NCBI RefSeq assembly: GCF_904846285.1
Contig: NZ_CAJHAD010000025.1
Span: 1-39,104, forward strand
DNA: 39,104 nt
DNA from: Psychrobacter immobilis
Lineage (GTDB): Bacteria > Pseudomonadota > Gammaproteobacteria > Pseudomonadales > Moraxellaceae
Reading direction: 5' to 3'
Shown one piece after another: positions 7,946-16,802 of the stretch (position 1 is the stretch's first letter; every line of letters starts with the position of its first letter). A program made the translations under genes and the position numbers. The notes beneath the pieces are model-generated. The model was not told where the DNA came from and searched no databases. It was given only the letters and a program-made list of their open reading frames with translations.

Positions 7946-9004
7946 ATGTCTTATGAGGTTACTATCGAGCCCACTGGTGATGTGATAGAAGTAGAAGACG
8001 GACAAACATTATTACAAGCGGCTTTGCGTCAAGGTGTTTGGCTACCTTTTGCCTGTGGCCATGGCACCTGTGGAACTTGTAAGGTACAAGTGCTTGAGGG
8101 CTTTGTTGACCATGGCGAAGCTTCTACTTTTGCATTGATGGAAGTTGAACGTGATGAAGGTAAGGTATTGGCTTGCTGTTGTTATCCTGAGTCTGATTTA
8201 GTAGTTGAAGCGGACATCGATGTTGATCCTGATTTTTTGGGCTATGCCGTCAAGGATTATAATGCAACAGTAGTCGATATGACGCCGTTATCACCGACTA
8301 TCTTGGGTATACGCTTACAACTCGATGATGATATGGAGTTTCAAGCAGGACAGTATGTTAACTTGTATATCCCTGATGTCGGTAGCCGTGCTTTTTCTAT
8401 CTCTAATCCACCTTCGCAGTCCAATATAATTGAACTTCATGTGCGTCTTGTGCCTGATGGTAAAGGCACAATGTGGCTACATAATGAGCTATCTGTAGGC
8501 GATAAAATTGACGTTTCAGGTCCATACGGTCAGTTTTTTGTCCGCAGTAGTGATAGCCAAGATGTGATTTTTATCGCTGGCGGGTCTGGATTGTCTAGCC
8601 CTGAATCTATGATTTATGACCTTTTAGAAAAAGGTGACAATCGCCAGATTTATCTGTTTCAAGGGGCGCGCAATATTCCTGAGCTTTATCATCGTGAGAA
8701 GTTTGAGCAGTTAGCGCAAGACAATGATAATTTTCATTACATTCCGGCTTTAAGTGATGAAGATACATTGGGAGAGTGGTTAGGTTTTAAAGGTTATGTG
8801 AATGACGCCGTTAAACAACACTTTAATGGTAAGTGTTCAGGTCACAAAGCATATATGTGTGGTCCACCGCCAATGATTGATGCTACTATTACCACCTTGA
8901 TGCAATCTCGACTGTTTGAACGTGATATTCATATGGAGCGTTTTTTGACTGCTGCTGATGGTAGTAGTGAGTCGAGTCGCTCAGCGCTATTCAAAAGAAT
9001 ATAA
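7946..9004 (+). CDS. dmpP: Phenol hydroxylase reductase DmpP
   Basis: The 352-residue flavoprotein passes electrons from NADH through FAD and a plant-type [2Fe-2S] cluster to the oxygenase. The N-terminal ferredoxin domain has C37, C42, C45 and a fourth Cys at about 77 within a CCC run. The FAD-binding motif RAFS is at 148-151, the nucleotide-binding AGGSG at 211-215, and CGPPPM at 305-310. The ATG at 7946 is favoured because AAGGGAG (7933-7939) is well spaced for it; an upstream in-frame start at 7916 has no such site. It is the last gene of the operon and is followed by a strong terminator. No separate DmpQ ferredoxin gene follows. Confidence 0.95.
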   Translation: MSYEVTIEPTGDVIEVEDGQTLLQAALRQGVWLPFACGHGTCGTCKVQVLEGFVDHGEASTFALMEVERDEGKVLACCCYPESDLVVEADIDVDPDFLGYAVKDYNATVVDMTPLSPTILGIRLQLDDDMEFQAGQYVNLYIPDVGSRAFSISNPPSQSNIIELHVRLVPDGKGTMWLHNELSVGDKIDVSGPYGQFFVRSSDSQDVIFIAGGSGLSSPESMIYDLLEKGDNRQIYLFQGARNIPELYHREKFEQLAQDNDNFHYIPALSDEDTLGEWLGFKGYVNDAVKQHFNGKCSGHKAYMCGPPPMIDATITTLMQSRLFERDIHMERFLTAADGSSESSRSALFKRI

Positions 9005-9043
9005 TGTTAATGTAACAACATCTTGTAAAGATGATATCTGAAT

Positions 9044-9080
9044 AAAAGCCCCTATATATTTTATACAGGGGCTTTTTATT
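9044..9080 (+). terminator. Rho-independent terminator of the phenol hydroxylase operon
   Basis: AGCCCCT (9047-9053) pairs with AGGGGCT (9067-9073), extended by A-T pairs on the outside, and is followed by TTTTTATT. It lies about 40 bp after dmpP. The A run on the other side means it could also act weakly on the minus strand. Confidence 0.85.
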
Positions 9081-9138
9081 ATCTAAGTAAGAATGCAACT
9101 CAAAACGTAGCTGAGAAGATAATTAAAAAAACTTGGTC

Positions 9139-9178
9139 AAAAAAAACGCTCATATATCTAAAAGATACATGAGCGTTT
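9139..9178 (-). terminator. Rho-independent terminator after pcaD
   Basis: On the minus strand AAACGCTCAT and ATGAGCGTTT form a 10-bp stem. The stem is extended after one mismatch by five more pairs around a three-base loop, and an eight-T run (9146-9139) follows. It lies about 35 bp beyond the pcaD stop and closes the catechol/beta-ketoadipate gene set, back to back with the dmpP terminator. Confidence 0.85.
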
Positions 9179-9212
9179 CTAAATACTTAAGCGACTCATC
9201 TTTAATCGCTAT

Positions 9213-9992
9213 TTACTGACTTAAATATTGATGAATAAATTGGTTAAAGACCTCTGGTTGTTCAATGTTTGAGATATGAGAGGCATTAATAGTGTTCAGT
9301 ACGGCATTGGGTATGTTATCTGCCATATATTGTCCATCAGTAATAGTTGTAATAGGGTCTTCGCTACCAGCAATAACGGTCACAGGAGCGGTGATGGTTT
9401 TTAGGTGCTCACGGGCATCAGCGATAGATAGCGCTTCACAGCAGCTGGCATAACCTTCAGCACTACCTGCCGCTAACTCATTAGATAAATTGGAGACAAT
9501 ATCAGGGTTATTAGCGATAAAGCTACTGGTAAACCACCGATTAGCTGCGGTTTCGGCAATAGTGCTCAAACCTTCTGTTCGGACGAGCTGGGCACGGTCT
9601 TGCCAGGCTACTTCTGTACCAATCTTCGCTGCTGTATTACATAACATTAAATGATAAAAGCGTTTAGGGTAATGAATAGCCAGCCATTGTCCGGTCATAC
9701 CACCCATTGAGATACCACAAAAAAATGCTTTATCAATATTTAAGTGATCTAGTAGGTCAATGACATCTTGTCCAAGTTGATCGAAACTATAAGGACCTGT
9801 AGGCGCTGATGATGCCCCATGACCGCGAGTATCATAACCAATGACAAAATAGTCTTTTTGTAGCACTTGAATTTGCGGCTGCCACATTTGATAAGTCGTA
9901 CCTAGCGAATTAGAAAATATTAAAGTAGGTTTGTCTTTATTACCGAAAGTCTCATAATTTATAGTAACGTCTGGTTTTTCAAAAATTGGCAT
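9213..9992 (-). CDS. pcaD: 3-oxoadipate enol-lactonase
   Basis: The 259-residue alpha/beta hydrolase converts 3-oxoadipate enol-lactone to 3-oxoadipate, the step after CatC in the catechol branch. The nucleophile elbow GISMGG places Ser at 95, the acid is D212 in GSEDP, and the catalytic His is H239 in ASHISNIEQP, all at normal spacing. The N-terminal DTRGHGAS segment is typical of the family. An AAGGAT site precedes the ATG at 9992. It is the last gene of the minus-strand set, 99 bp after pcaF, and a strong terminator follows. The genomic setting separates it from other hydrolases. Confidence 0.93.
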   Translation of the reverse strand: MPIFEKPDVTINYETFGNKDKPTLIFSNSLGTTYQMWQPQIQVLQKDYFVIGYDTRGHGASSAPTGPYSFDQLGQDVIDLLDHLNIDKAFFCGISMGGMTGQWLAIHYPKRFYHLMLCNTAAKIGTEVAWQDRAQLVRTEGLSTIAETAANRWFTSSFIANNPDIVSNLSNELAAGSAEGYASCCEALSIADAREHLKTITAPVTVIAGSEDPITTITDGQYMADNIPNAVLNTINASHISNIEQPEVFNQFIHQYLSQ

Positions 9993-10091
9993 AATGATAA
10001 TCCTTGTTCATATCTAATTATTATCAGATCAGTATTCTTAGAAATCTATCTATGTCTTTTAGCTATATAAGTTTTTAACGCTATAAGCTTA

Positions 10092-11327
10092 CTAACCATC
10101 AAGACGCTCAATAATCATTGCGATACCTTGGCCTACTCCAATACACATTGAGCATATGGCGTAACGCTTGTTAGTTTTTTCAAGCTGATTAAGCGCAGTA
10201 ATGATTAGACGAGCACCTGATGCTCCTAGAGGGTGACCAAGGGCAATAGCGCCGCCATTAGGATTGACGCGTTCGCTATCATCGGCCAGACCTAAATCAC
10301 GAGTACAGGCTAATGCTTGTGCTGCAAAAGCTTCATTCAATTCAATAACGTCCATCTCATCAAGTGACAGACCGGTTTGTTTAAGCAGTTTTTTCATCGC
10401 AGGCGCTGGCGCGAAGCCCATAATCCGTGGTTCAACACCTACTGTTGTTGCTGCCACAATACGTGCGCGAGGTCTGAGGTTGAACTCTTCAACTGCTTGT
10501 GCTGATGCCACTAAAAAAGCTGCTGCGCCATCATTGATACCTGAAGCATTACCAGCGGTAACGGTACCATCTGCTGTTACGATAGAACGAAGGCTAGCTA
10601 GGTTTTCAAGCGTAGTATCAGCTCGTGGATGTTCATCGGTATATACGGTTAACGCTTCACCTTTGCGTTGTGGAATAACAACAGGTGTTATTTCATCTTT
10701 AAAAAAACCAGCATTTTGCGCCGCTGCTGTACGTTGTTGGCTACGTAAAGCGAATTTATCTTGATCAACGCGATTGATATCAAATTGTTCTGCGACGTTT
10801 TCTGCCGTTTGTGGCATGCTTTCGGTACCATATAACGCATCAAGCTTTGGATTGATAAAGCGCCAGCCCATGGTGGTATCTTCGAGCTTATTAGTACGAT
10901 CAAATGGTTTTTCTGATTTACCCATCACAAATGGCGCACGGCTCATGCTCTCAACACCGCCTGCAATAACTAGATGGGCTTCACCAGCTTTAATAGCGCG
11001 AGCTGCCATTGCTAGAGCATCCATAGATGAGCCGCATAAACGGTTTACAGTCGTGGCAGGAACTTGATAAGGTAAGCCTGCGAGTAGCGAGGACATACGA
11101 CCCACGTTACGGTTGTCTTCGCCACTCTGATTGGCGCAGCCATAGATGACATCATCGACTTGCAGCCAGTCTATAGTGCTATTACGTTCCATCAACGCTT
11201 TAATAGGTATAGCCCCTAAATCATCGGCGCGAACTGGTGCCAACGCGCCACCATAGCGTCCAAAAGGGGTGCGAATTGCATCGATAATATAAGCATTATT
11301 TAAACCAGTCATTGAGTCACTCATCAT
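10092..11327 (-). CDS. pcaF: 3-oxoadipyl-CoA thiolase (beta-ketoadipyl-CoA thiolase)
   Basis: The 411-residue thiolase cleaves 3-oxoadipyl-CoA with CoA to succinyl-CoA and acetyl-CoA, the last step of the pathway. The acylated Cys is C98 in NRLCGSS. The C-terminal triad elements are visible as NEAFAAQ, GHPLGASGAR (H365) and C395 in CIGVGQG. AGGA lies five bases before the first ATG at 11327, but the second Met one codon later is equally possible. It follows pcaJ by 20 bp, so the pair is cotranscribed. Length and active site are normal for the PcaF/PaaJ family, and the neighbours favour PcaF. Confidence 0.94.
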   Translation of the reverse strand: MMSDSMTGLNNAYIIDAIRTPFGRYGGALAPVRADDLGAIPIKALMERNSTIDWLQVDDVIYGCANQSGEDNRNVGRMSSLLAGLPYQVPATTVNRLCGSSMDALAMAARAIKAGEAHLVIAGGVESMSRAPFVMGKSEKPFDRTNKLEDTTMGWRFINPKLDALYGTESMPQTAENVAEQFDINRVDQDKFALRSQQRTAAAQNAGFFKDEITPVVIPQRKGEALTVYTDEHPRADTTLENLASLRSIVTADGTVTAGNASGINDGAAAFLVASAQAVEEFNLRPRARIVAATTVGVEPRIMGFAPAPAMKKLLKQTGLSLDEMDVIELNEAFAAQALACTRDLGLADDSERVNPNGGAIALGHPLGASGARLIITALNQLEKTNKRYAICSMCIGVGQGIAMIIERLDG

Positions 11328-11347
11328 CCTTGTCCTTTTTATTACTC

Positions 11348-11998
11348 TTAATTTGTAGCATCAATTAATGTAGCACCGGTAACTGCTTGTAAGTCAGTGA
11401 AGCTTAATCCATTGGCTTTTTCTATGACTTTGAGACCGCTATCAGTCACGTCGATGACACATAAATCAGTGTAGATGCGATCCACGCAGTGCTTACCCGT
11501 TACAGGGTAGGTAAGCTCGCTTACAATCTTTGGTTCACCGTCTTTAGTGACGTGATTGGTCATAACAAATACTTTTTTAGCACCAACCGCTAAGTCCATT
11601 GCACCGCCGACAGCAGGTATGGCATCTGGTGCACCAGTACTCCAGTTAGCTAAATCGCCATTTTCTGCTACTTGGAACGCGCCTAATACACATATATCTA
11701 AATGCCCGCCACGCATCATGGCAAATGAATCACCGTGATGGAAAAAGCTACCGCCTTGTTGCATGGTCACAAATTCTTTACCAGCATTAATCAGTTCGGG
11801 GTCTTCTTCGCCTTTAGCGGGTGGCGGTCCAAATGCTAACAAGCCGTTTTCTGAATGTAAAAATACATCTTTATCATTAGGTAAGTATTTTGCAATTTTA
11901 GTGGGTAGGCCAATACCTAGATTGACATAGGCACCATCTGGAATATCTTGTGCAGCGCGCTCGGCAATTTGATCACGCGTAAATGGGGTGTGGCTCAT
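11348..11998 (-). CDS. pcaJ: 3-oxoadipate CoA-transferase subunit B
   Basis: The 216-residue protein is the beta subunit of the class I CoA-transferase that moves CoA from succinyl-CoA to 3-oxoadipate. The catalytic Glu is E50 in SENGLLAFGP, which forms the thioester intermediate in this family, and GIGLPTKI precedes it. An AAGGAG site stands upstream of the ATG at 11998. It lies 25 bp after pcaI and 20 bp before pcaF, a tight operon. The closely related acetoacetate transferases (AtoA/ScoB) cannot be excluded by sequence alone, but the pathway context points to PcaJ. Confidence 0.92.
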   Translation of the reverse strand: MSHTPFTRDQIAERAAQDIPDGAYVNLGIGLPTKIAKYLPNDKDVFLHSENGLLAFGPPPAKGEEDPELINAGKEFVTMQQGGSFFHHGDSFAMMRGGHLDICVLGAFQVAENGDLANWSTGAPDAIPAVGGAMDLAVGAKKVFVMTNHVTKDGEPKIVSELTYPVTGKHCVDRIYTDLCVIDVTDSGLKVIEKANGLSFTDLQAVTGATLIDATN

Positions 11999-12023
11999 AA
12001 TGACGCTCCTTATATTGGCAGTA

Positions 12024-12716
12024 TTAAGCGGTGGCTGCGGTTATAGAGACAGTAGGCTCAATTTGCACCACATGTTGGACAAAGATGCCAGGCGTAATAA
12101 TGTGTTCGGGATCAAGCGCGCCAAGTTCAACGACTTCGGAGACTTGAGCGATAGTAATGTCAGCAGCCATTGCCATTATGGGGCCAAAGTTTCTTGCTGA
12201 TTTATTGTAAATAAGATTGCCCCAACGATCGCCTTTGGATGCTTTAATCAAAGCAAAGTCGGCTTTAAGCGGGTACTCAAGAACGAAGTCTTTGCCATCA
12301 ATGTTGCGAGTCTCTTTGCCTTCGGCGAGTAAAGTACCAAAGCCAGTAGGGGTGTAAACAGCACCAAGGCCCATACCAGCCGCTTGGATTCGGCAAGCAA
12401 GGTTACCTTGCGGTACTAGCTCAAGCTCAATCTTGCCGGCATGATAAAGTTCATCAAATACCCAAGAGTCTGATTGGCGCGGGAAGGAGCAAATAATTTT
12501 ACGTACTGCCCCAGTTTTTAGCAATTTTGCCAAGCCATAATCGCCATTACCGGCATTATTATTAATAATGACTAAGTCTTTAATACCTAACTCGATGAGG
12601 CCGTCGATAAGCTCCGCAGGTTGCCCTGCGGTACCGAAGCCGCCAATCATAATCGTAGCACCATCTTTGATTTGACTGAGCACGTCAGTCATACTTTGTT
12701 CAGCTTTGTTAACCAT
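12024..12716 (-). CDS. pcaI: 3-oxoadipate CoA-transferase subunit A
   Basis: The 230-residue protein is the alpha subunit partner of PcaJ. The CoA-binding glycine motif GGFGTAGQP is at residues 25-33, and the family segments NNNAGNGDYGLAKLL and TPTGFGTLLAEGKE are present. It contributes the oxyanion side of the active site, while the catalytic Glu is on PcaJ. AGGA lies eight bases before the ATG at 12716. It is preceded on the same strand by the outer-membrane gene at 12870-13697 with a 153-bp gap that contains only a short GAGAGT/ACTCTC hairpin (12772-12789), so a separate promoter is possible. Confidence 0.92.
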   Translation of the reverse strand: MVNKAEQSMTDVLSQIKDGATIMIGGFGTAGQPAELIDGLIELGIKDLVIINNNAGNGDYGLAKLLKTGAVRKIICSFPRQSDSWVFDELYHAGKIELELVPQGNLACRIQAAGMGLGAVYTPTGFGTLLAEGKETRNIDGKDFVLEYPLKADFALIKASKGDRWGNLIYNKSARNFGPIMAMAADITIAQVSEVVELGALDPEHIITPGIFVQHVVQIEPTVSITAATA

Positions 12717-12869
12717 ATTTATGTCCTATGGGAAAGTTATAAATAATAATTGATTAGATGCGTTATGATTTGAGAGTGAAACTACTCTCAGTATTGGTCA
12801 ACTCCCAGCTTACATGGTCACTTTTACAAAAGATCTGATAATCATCGTTTTTAAAACAGTTATGACTTT

Positions 12870-13697
12870 TTAAAATACTTTTGTTAATGAGGCGCGCAGG
12901 GTAGTTCCCTCAAAAGTTTCTTTATTTGAATACTCTTTATATACTGCTACGTCACCACCTAGCAGATTTGGTGGTGAAAAGTATCCCATGGATAAACCCA
13001 GTGCGTTTCTTTCTTCCTCGCCATCACCTGTTTCAAAAGTGTTGTAACCCACAAGACCAACATCAAGCAGGCCATAACTTTTGGCTAAGCCCCACTCGAT
13101 AATAAGCTCATCATTAAGCCCATCACCATTAGGCATCTCATAACGACTCAATGCACTAAAGGCAATGTCTCCTTTTTGATTAAGTTTGACATTACCACCA
13201 AGGGTAAGCATGACTGAATCATATCCTTTACCTGGGCTAGCAAATCTATTTGAATCATAGTCACCAGTATCTGCCCAGTAACCGACACCTGTCACGGCAT
13301 CCCATCTTTCACCATGCCAACCTAGTACGCCACCTACGTATAAATCCCCTAAGCCTGTTCGTTTATCGATATCTTGACCACCCACTTTAAGGTCGGTTTT
13401 TATTAAAGGAACAACGGCTTCAAGCGTTAAGTCACCACCTAATAATTTTTGCGGCGTAACCCACACTACTCTATGAGCAAGGGCAGTGACATTTACTTCA
13501 CTATCAGCTGGTAACGCTTCATTTTTATCAGCGCTATAGTTCAACACATACCCTTTATAATAAACGCCAGGCGGCGGCACAACACTGCCTTTTATACCTT
13601 CAAGCCCAGGTACATAATGAGAGTCAGAAGCGCAGACCGTAAATGACAAACTAGAAGCTACAATGATTAAGGCAGTTTTATACAGAGTGGTTTTCAT
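12870..13697 (-). CDS. Outer-membrane beta-barrel protein of the phenol-degradation (SphA/MetA) family
   Basis: The 275-residue protein has a clear signal peptide (residues 1 to about 24) followed by HYVPGLEGIKGSVVPPPGVYYKGY. That segment and the alternating beta-strand pattern fit the family named for the MetA pathway of phenol degradation (Pfam Phenol_MetA_deg), whose members include SphA. It ends in Phe (LTKVF), the usual outer-membrane barrel signature. The family is found beside aromatic catabolic genes and is thought to help uptake of hydrophobic aromatics; the substrate is not proven. AAGGATG is correctly spaced before the ATG at 13697. It is placed between catA and pcaI, after a probable attenuating hairpin. 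Confidence 0.85.
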   Translation of the reverse strand: MKTTLYKTALIIVASSLSFTVCASDSHYVPGLEGIKGSVVPPPGVYYKGYVLNYSADKNEALPADSEVNVTALAHRVVWVTPQKLLGGDLTLEAVVPLIKTDLKVGGQDIDKRTGLGDLYVGGVLGWHGERWDAVTGVGYWADTGDYDSNRFASPGKGYDSVMLTLGGNVKLNQKGDIAFSALSRYEMPNGDGLNDELIIEWGLAKSYGLLDVGLVGYNTFETGDGEEERNALGLSMGYFSPPNLLGGDVAVYKEYSNKETFEGTTLRASLTKVF

Positions 13698-13899
13698 AGA
13701 ACATCCTTGTTCTTAATTTATTTAGTAAGTATTGTTTGATATTAAAACTTGTATAAAAGTACGTGTTTATTAGACTTCATCAATAAAGATTTAAAATTTA
13801 GCAATAATTTATGTAAGATAGTTAACTATTAACTTATTTAATAAAAGATATTTATGTTTTTAGAAGTTTGTAGTAATCGTATTAGAATTATGATGTATG

Positions 13900-13943
13900 A
13901 CAAAATAAAGCTTGATACTACAACGAGGCGTAATATCAAGCTT
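13900..13943 (-). terminator. Hairpin with T-rich tail after catA
   Basis: AAGCTTGATA (13908-13917) and TATCAAGCTT (13934-13943) are perfect 10-bp complements around a 16-base loop, and the minus-strand sequence continues TTATTTTG. It lies about 60 bp after the catA stop and is likely to terminate or attenuate catBCA transcripts before the outer-membrane gene. The rest of the 308-bp gap (13698-14005) is AT-rich with no other feature seen. Confidence 0.65.
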
Positions 13944-14005
13944 AGTTAAAAAAACCAATAATTTTTTACAGTCTAAGGTCTCTCAACAATGAAGTTAAGT
14001 AGCCT

Positions 14006-14929
14006 TTAGCCTTGCGCTCGACGGCGCTCAACTTCACTGCCTTGTACTGCTTGTTCAATGTCTTTCACTAGATGGAAGTCAAAGTCGATACTTGCATAAG
14101 GTTTATCCAGCCCTTTTTCTTTAAGCTTGTCTGCGTCTTCAACCATAGTGACTTCTGGTACCAATCCTTCACGGCTAGCAAAGGCAAAGTCATCCCATAG
14201 GTACTCATCGCCATCAATATTAATTTGAGTGGTGAGTTTACGCTGTCCGTCAGCACTGGCGAAGAAGTGAACGTGAGCAGGGCGATGGCCATGACGTCCT
14301 AAAGCACTTAATACTTTATCAGTCATACCGCCTGGTGGTACTGAATAGCCTAGAGGTACTATACTACGGAAGGCATAACGACCATTTTCATCAGTAATGA
14401 TAGTACGACGTAAATTGAATGCTGGCTGTGATTCATCAAAGAATGAATAGTTGCCTAAGCTATTAGCATGCCATGCTTCAACTTTGGCATTTGGTATAGG
14501 ATTTTTGTCTTCGTCATAAACGGTACCCTGCATAAATAACACAGTGCCTTTGTCATCTTCGGTACCGTCGTCTAAGCGCGCAAAGCCTTTTTCTTCTGGC
14601 GCGCCAGCCACATATAGTGGGCCTTCGATGGTACGTACTGTGCCGCCATCTAGACCTGCTGCTTTTAAATCTTCTTCAATCATCAAATCCATAAAATGAT
14701 CGAAACCAAGACCAGGTGATAACAAACCAGCTTCTTTGCCTAAATCACCAATGAACTCTACTCCTGACCAATACTCATCTGCGGTAATTTTAAGGTCGTT
14801 AATCGTTTGCATTAGATCAGTGACGATGCGCAAAACGATTTCTTGCACGCGTGGATTTACTTGTTCAGGAAAGTCGATTTTACCTTTGATGAACTGGGTT
14901 GCTAGCTTTTCAATTTGGGTACGTTCCAT
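14006..14929 (-). CDS. catA: Catechol 1,2-dioxygenase
   Basis: The 307-residue intradiol dioxygenase opens catechol to cis,cis-muconate. The Fe(III) ligands align with Acinetobacter CatA Y164, Y200, H224 and H226 as Y161 (in GNYSFFD), Y195 (in PLGYSVP), H219 and H221 (in RPAHVHFF). The N-terminal helical dimerisation domain, which carries a lipid-binding tunnel in the family, is complete. The ATG at 14929 is chosen over one at 14977 because AAGGAGAG stands directly before it and family members begin at this point. The leader contains a small CGAGG/CCTCG hairpin just upstream. catC lies 124 bp upstream on the same strand. Confidence 0.95.
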   Translation of the reverse strand: MERTQIEKLATQFIKGKIDFPEQVNPRVQEIVLRIVTDLMQTINDLKITADEYWSGVEFIGDLGKEAGLLSPGLGFDHFMDLMIEEDLKAAGLDGGTVRTIEGPLYVAGAPEEKGFARLDDGTEDDKGTVLFMQGTVYDEDKNPIPNAKVEAWHANSLGNYSFFDESQPAFNLRRTIITDENGRYAFRSIVPLGYSVPPGGMTDKVLSALGRHGHRPAHVHFFASADGQRKLTTQINIDGDEYLWDDFAFASREGLVPEVTMVEDADKLKEKGLDKPYASIDFDFHLVKDIEQAVQGSEVERRRAQG

Positions 14930-15053
14930 GTTACTCTCCTTGGGTTTCGAGGATTCCCTCGTGGCTGGCAGCTGCAATTAAATACTATTAAATAACAGCA
15001 ACTATTTTCTTAGTTAATTTTTTATTAACACATAAAATTTGAGCTTATATTTT

Positions 15054-15344
15054 TTAACTGTCATCATCACGTACAGAAGATGGATGACGTAATAGCGGTG
15101 TTACCTCAACATCCATATAAGGATATAGAGGTAACGACATCAGTATTTCATGCAACTCTTCATTACTCTCAACATCAAAGATACTAAAGTTAGAATACTG
15201 ACCTGCTATCCGCCAGATATGACGCCATTTGCCTTGCTCTTGTAGCTTCAAGGACAGTGCTTTTTCTACTGCCTTAAGCTCAGCAGCTTTATCAGCATCC
15301 ATATCAGTTGGTAATAAAACATCCATACGTACGTGATATAACAT
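15054..15344 (-). CDS. catC: Muconolactone delta-isomerase
   Basis: The 96-residue protein begins MLYHVRMDVLLP and has the standard length of CatC, which isomerises muconolactone to 3-oxoadipate enol-lactone, the substrate of PcaD. Family residues are visible in GKWRHIWRIAGQYSNFSIFDV and in the LPLYPYMDVEVTPL segment. CatC forms a decamer in characterised species. An AAGGAAG site precedes the ATG at 15344. It is 68 bp after catB and 124 bp before catA, giving the order catB-catC-catA. Confidence 0.94.
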   Translation of the reverse strand: MLYHVRMDVLLPTDMDADKAAELKAVEKALSLKLQEQGKWRHIWRIAGQYSNFSIFDVESNEELHEILMSLPLYPYMDVEVTPLLRHPSSVRDDDS

Positions 15345-15412
15345 TGTTGCTTCCTTATTATTAATTTATGGTCTTATCAATATTTTTTTATAAGTACTAG
15401 TCTGTATCATTC

Positions 15413-16588
15413 TCAAGCTGTCTCAGTTTGAGCGTCAGTAGTATGTTTTTGCGGCTTTGAACTTTTAGGCATCGTTAAGCTGCTATGTTTAGCATAGTAG
15501 TAAACCTTTTCACTATCGACTTCAATTCCTAGACCAGCGCCTGTTGGTACTTCTAAACCAAAATTATTATAATTTAGAGGACGGGCTAAAATATCTTCGG
15601 TCAATAGCAATGGACCAAACAATTCGGTATCAAAACTCAAGCTTGAATAAGTCGAGAATACATGAGCTGATGCGGCAGTACCGATAGGGCCTTCTAGCAT
15701 GGTGCCGCCATAGAGCTCAATTCCTGCTAAATGCGCCATTTGTCCGATCAGACATGCTGCTTTTAATCCACCTGCTTGGTTAATTTTTACCGCAAATACG
15801 TCTGCACAGTGATTGGATGCTAAATGAAAGGCATTTTGGGGGTCTTGAACGATTTCGTCAGCCATGATTGCTACTTCAAAATGCTCTTTTAAGCGTTTGA
15901 GTCCGGCTGGATTACGCATAGAGATAGGCTGCTCGATTAAGTCAACGCCACCGGCTTGTAGTAAGCTAATGCCCCTCATTGCTTCAAGCTCTGACCATGC
16001 TTGATTAACATCAACGGTAATACGGCAATCAGGTAATGCTTGTTTGATTGCTAAGACATGTTTTACGTCTTCATGTATAGGGTTACTGCCAATCTTCAGC
16101 TTAAAGATACGATGGCGTTTTTGCTCAATCATCTGTTTGGCTTCGCTGATATCAGTAGCAGTGTTGCCGCTGGCGAGTGTCCATGCAACTTCGATATGAT
16201 CACGTACACGGCCACCAATTAGCTCACTAACAGGTACATTAAGGCGTTTGCCTTCGATATCGAGTAGAGCAGTTTCAATAGCGCACTTTGCAAAGCGGTT
16301 ACCGTTAATATGACGGTTCAGCAGTTGCATTGCCTTGGCGGTTGAGGTGGGCTGTTCTTTTAAGAGGAGGGGCGTAAAGTAGGTATCGATATTAGTCTTG
16401 ATGCTATGTGGACTTTCTTCAGCGTAGCTCAGCCCACCAATAGTGGTTGCTTCACCCCAGCCTTCATAGCCATCATCGGTTTGGATATGTACTAAGACAA
16501 GTACTTGTTCGTTCATCACTGTACAAGCCAGCTTATGTGCTCGAATAGTAGGTATAGGGACCAGTAATGTATCAATTGAACGAATCAT
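15413..16588 (-). CDS. catB: Muconate cycloisomerase
   Basis: The 391-residue enolase-superfamily enzyme lactonises cis,cis-muconate to muconolactone. The catalytic KxK pair is K163 and K165 (FKLK), the Mn/Mg ligands are D193, E219 and D244, and the second base is K268 (VKINQAGG). The spacing matches Pseudomonas CatB (K167, K169, D198, E224, D249, K273). The N-terminal capping domain is complete. AAGGAT precedes the ATG at 16588. The C-terminal tail after residue 370 (KHSSLTMPKSSKPQKHTT) is longer and more polar than the catalytic core needs. It is the first gene of the minus-strand set and diverges from catM. Confidence 0.94.
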   Translation of the reverse strand: MIRSIDTLLVPIPTIRAHKLACTVMNEQVLVLVHIQTDDGYEGWGEATTIGGLSYAEESPHSIKTNIDTYFTPLLLKEQPTSTAKAMQLLNRHINGNRFAKCAIETALLDIEGKRLNVPVSELIGGRVRDHIEVAWTLASGNTATDISEAKQMIEQKRHRIFKLKIGSNPIHEDVKHVLAIKQALPDCRITVDVNQAWSELEAMRGISLLQAGGVDLIEQPISMRNPAGLKRLKEHFEVAIMADEIVQDPQNAFHLASNHCADVFAVKINQAGGLKAACLIGQMAHLAGIELYGGTMLEGPIGTAASAHVFSTYSSLSFDTELFGPLLLTEDILARPLNYNNFGLEVPTGAGLGIEVDSEKVYYYAKHSSLTMPKSSKPQKHTTDAQTETA

Positions 16589-16633
16589 ATCTATCCTTAA
16601 TATATAAGTAATGCTTCCTTATGCTTAATAAAT

Positions 16634-16663
16634 ACTATAGATGCTAAATATGATGTTGTCCAA
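16634..16663 (-). promoter_or_regulatory. Predicted sigma-70 promoter of catB
   Basis: On the minus strand TTGGAC (16663-16658) and TATAGT (16639-16634) are separated by 18 bp. The start would be near 16627, about 40 bases before the catB ATG. The CatM-type palindrome is centred about 65 bp upstream of that start, which is the standard recognition-site position for LysR activators. Confidence 0.6.
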
Positions 16664-16684
16664 GACCCATTTAGTTCAGTTTTG

Positions 16685-16699
16685 ATACCTTTTAGGTAT
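16685..16699. promoter_or_regulatory. CatM operator between catB and catM
   Basis: ATACC-TTTTA-GGTAT is a perfect ATAC-N7-GTAT site, the pattern bound by CatM and BenM of Acinetobacter. It stands between the divergent catB and catM genes, 97 bp from catB and 103 bp from the catM start codon. That position suits muconate-dependent activation of catB and autorepression of catM. Confidence 0.8.
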
Positions 16700-16802
16700 T
16701 TCAATGAGTGTCTATTACGGTATGATAGCTCTCATGTTGTGCGATTATAGGCTTGTTCACCCTACAAGCATTCTCATAGTCCAATCAAGGAAAAGAGACC
16801 TG

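Noticed and set aside
10264..11067. Long plus-strand open frames opposite pcaF
   Set aside because: They are antisense shadows of a clear thiolase gene, with no ribosome site or family similarity.
12772..12789. GAGAGT/ACTCTC hairpin before pcaI as an operator
   Set aside because: It is short, matches no known regulator pattern in this pathway and is not repeated elsewhere.
16716..16735. Possible second CatM half-site (ATTACGGTAT) near the catM start
   Set aside because: Spacing and left arm do not fit ATAC-N7-GTAT well enough.
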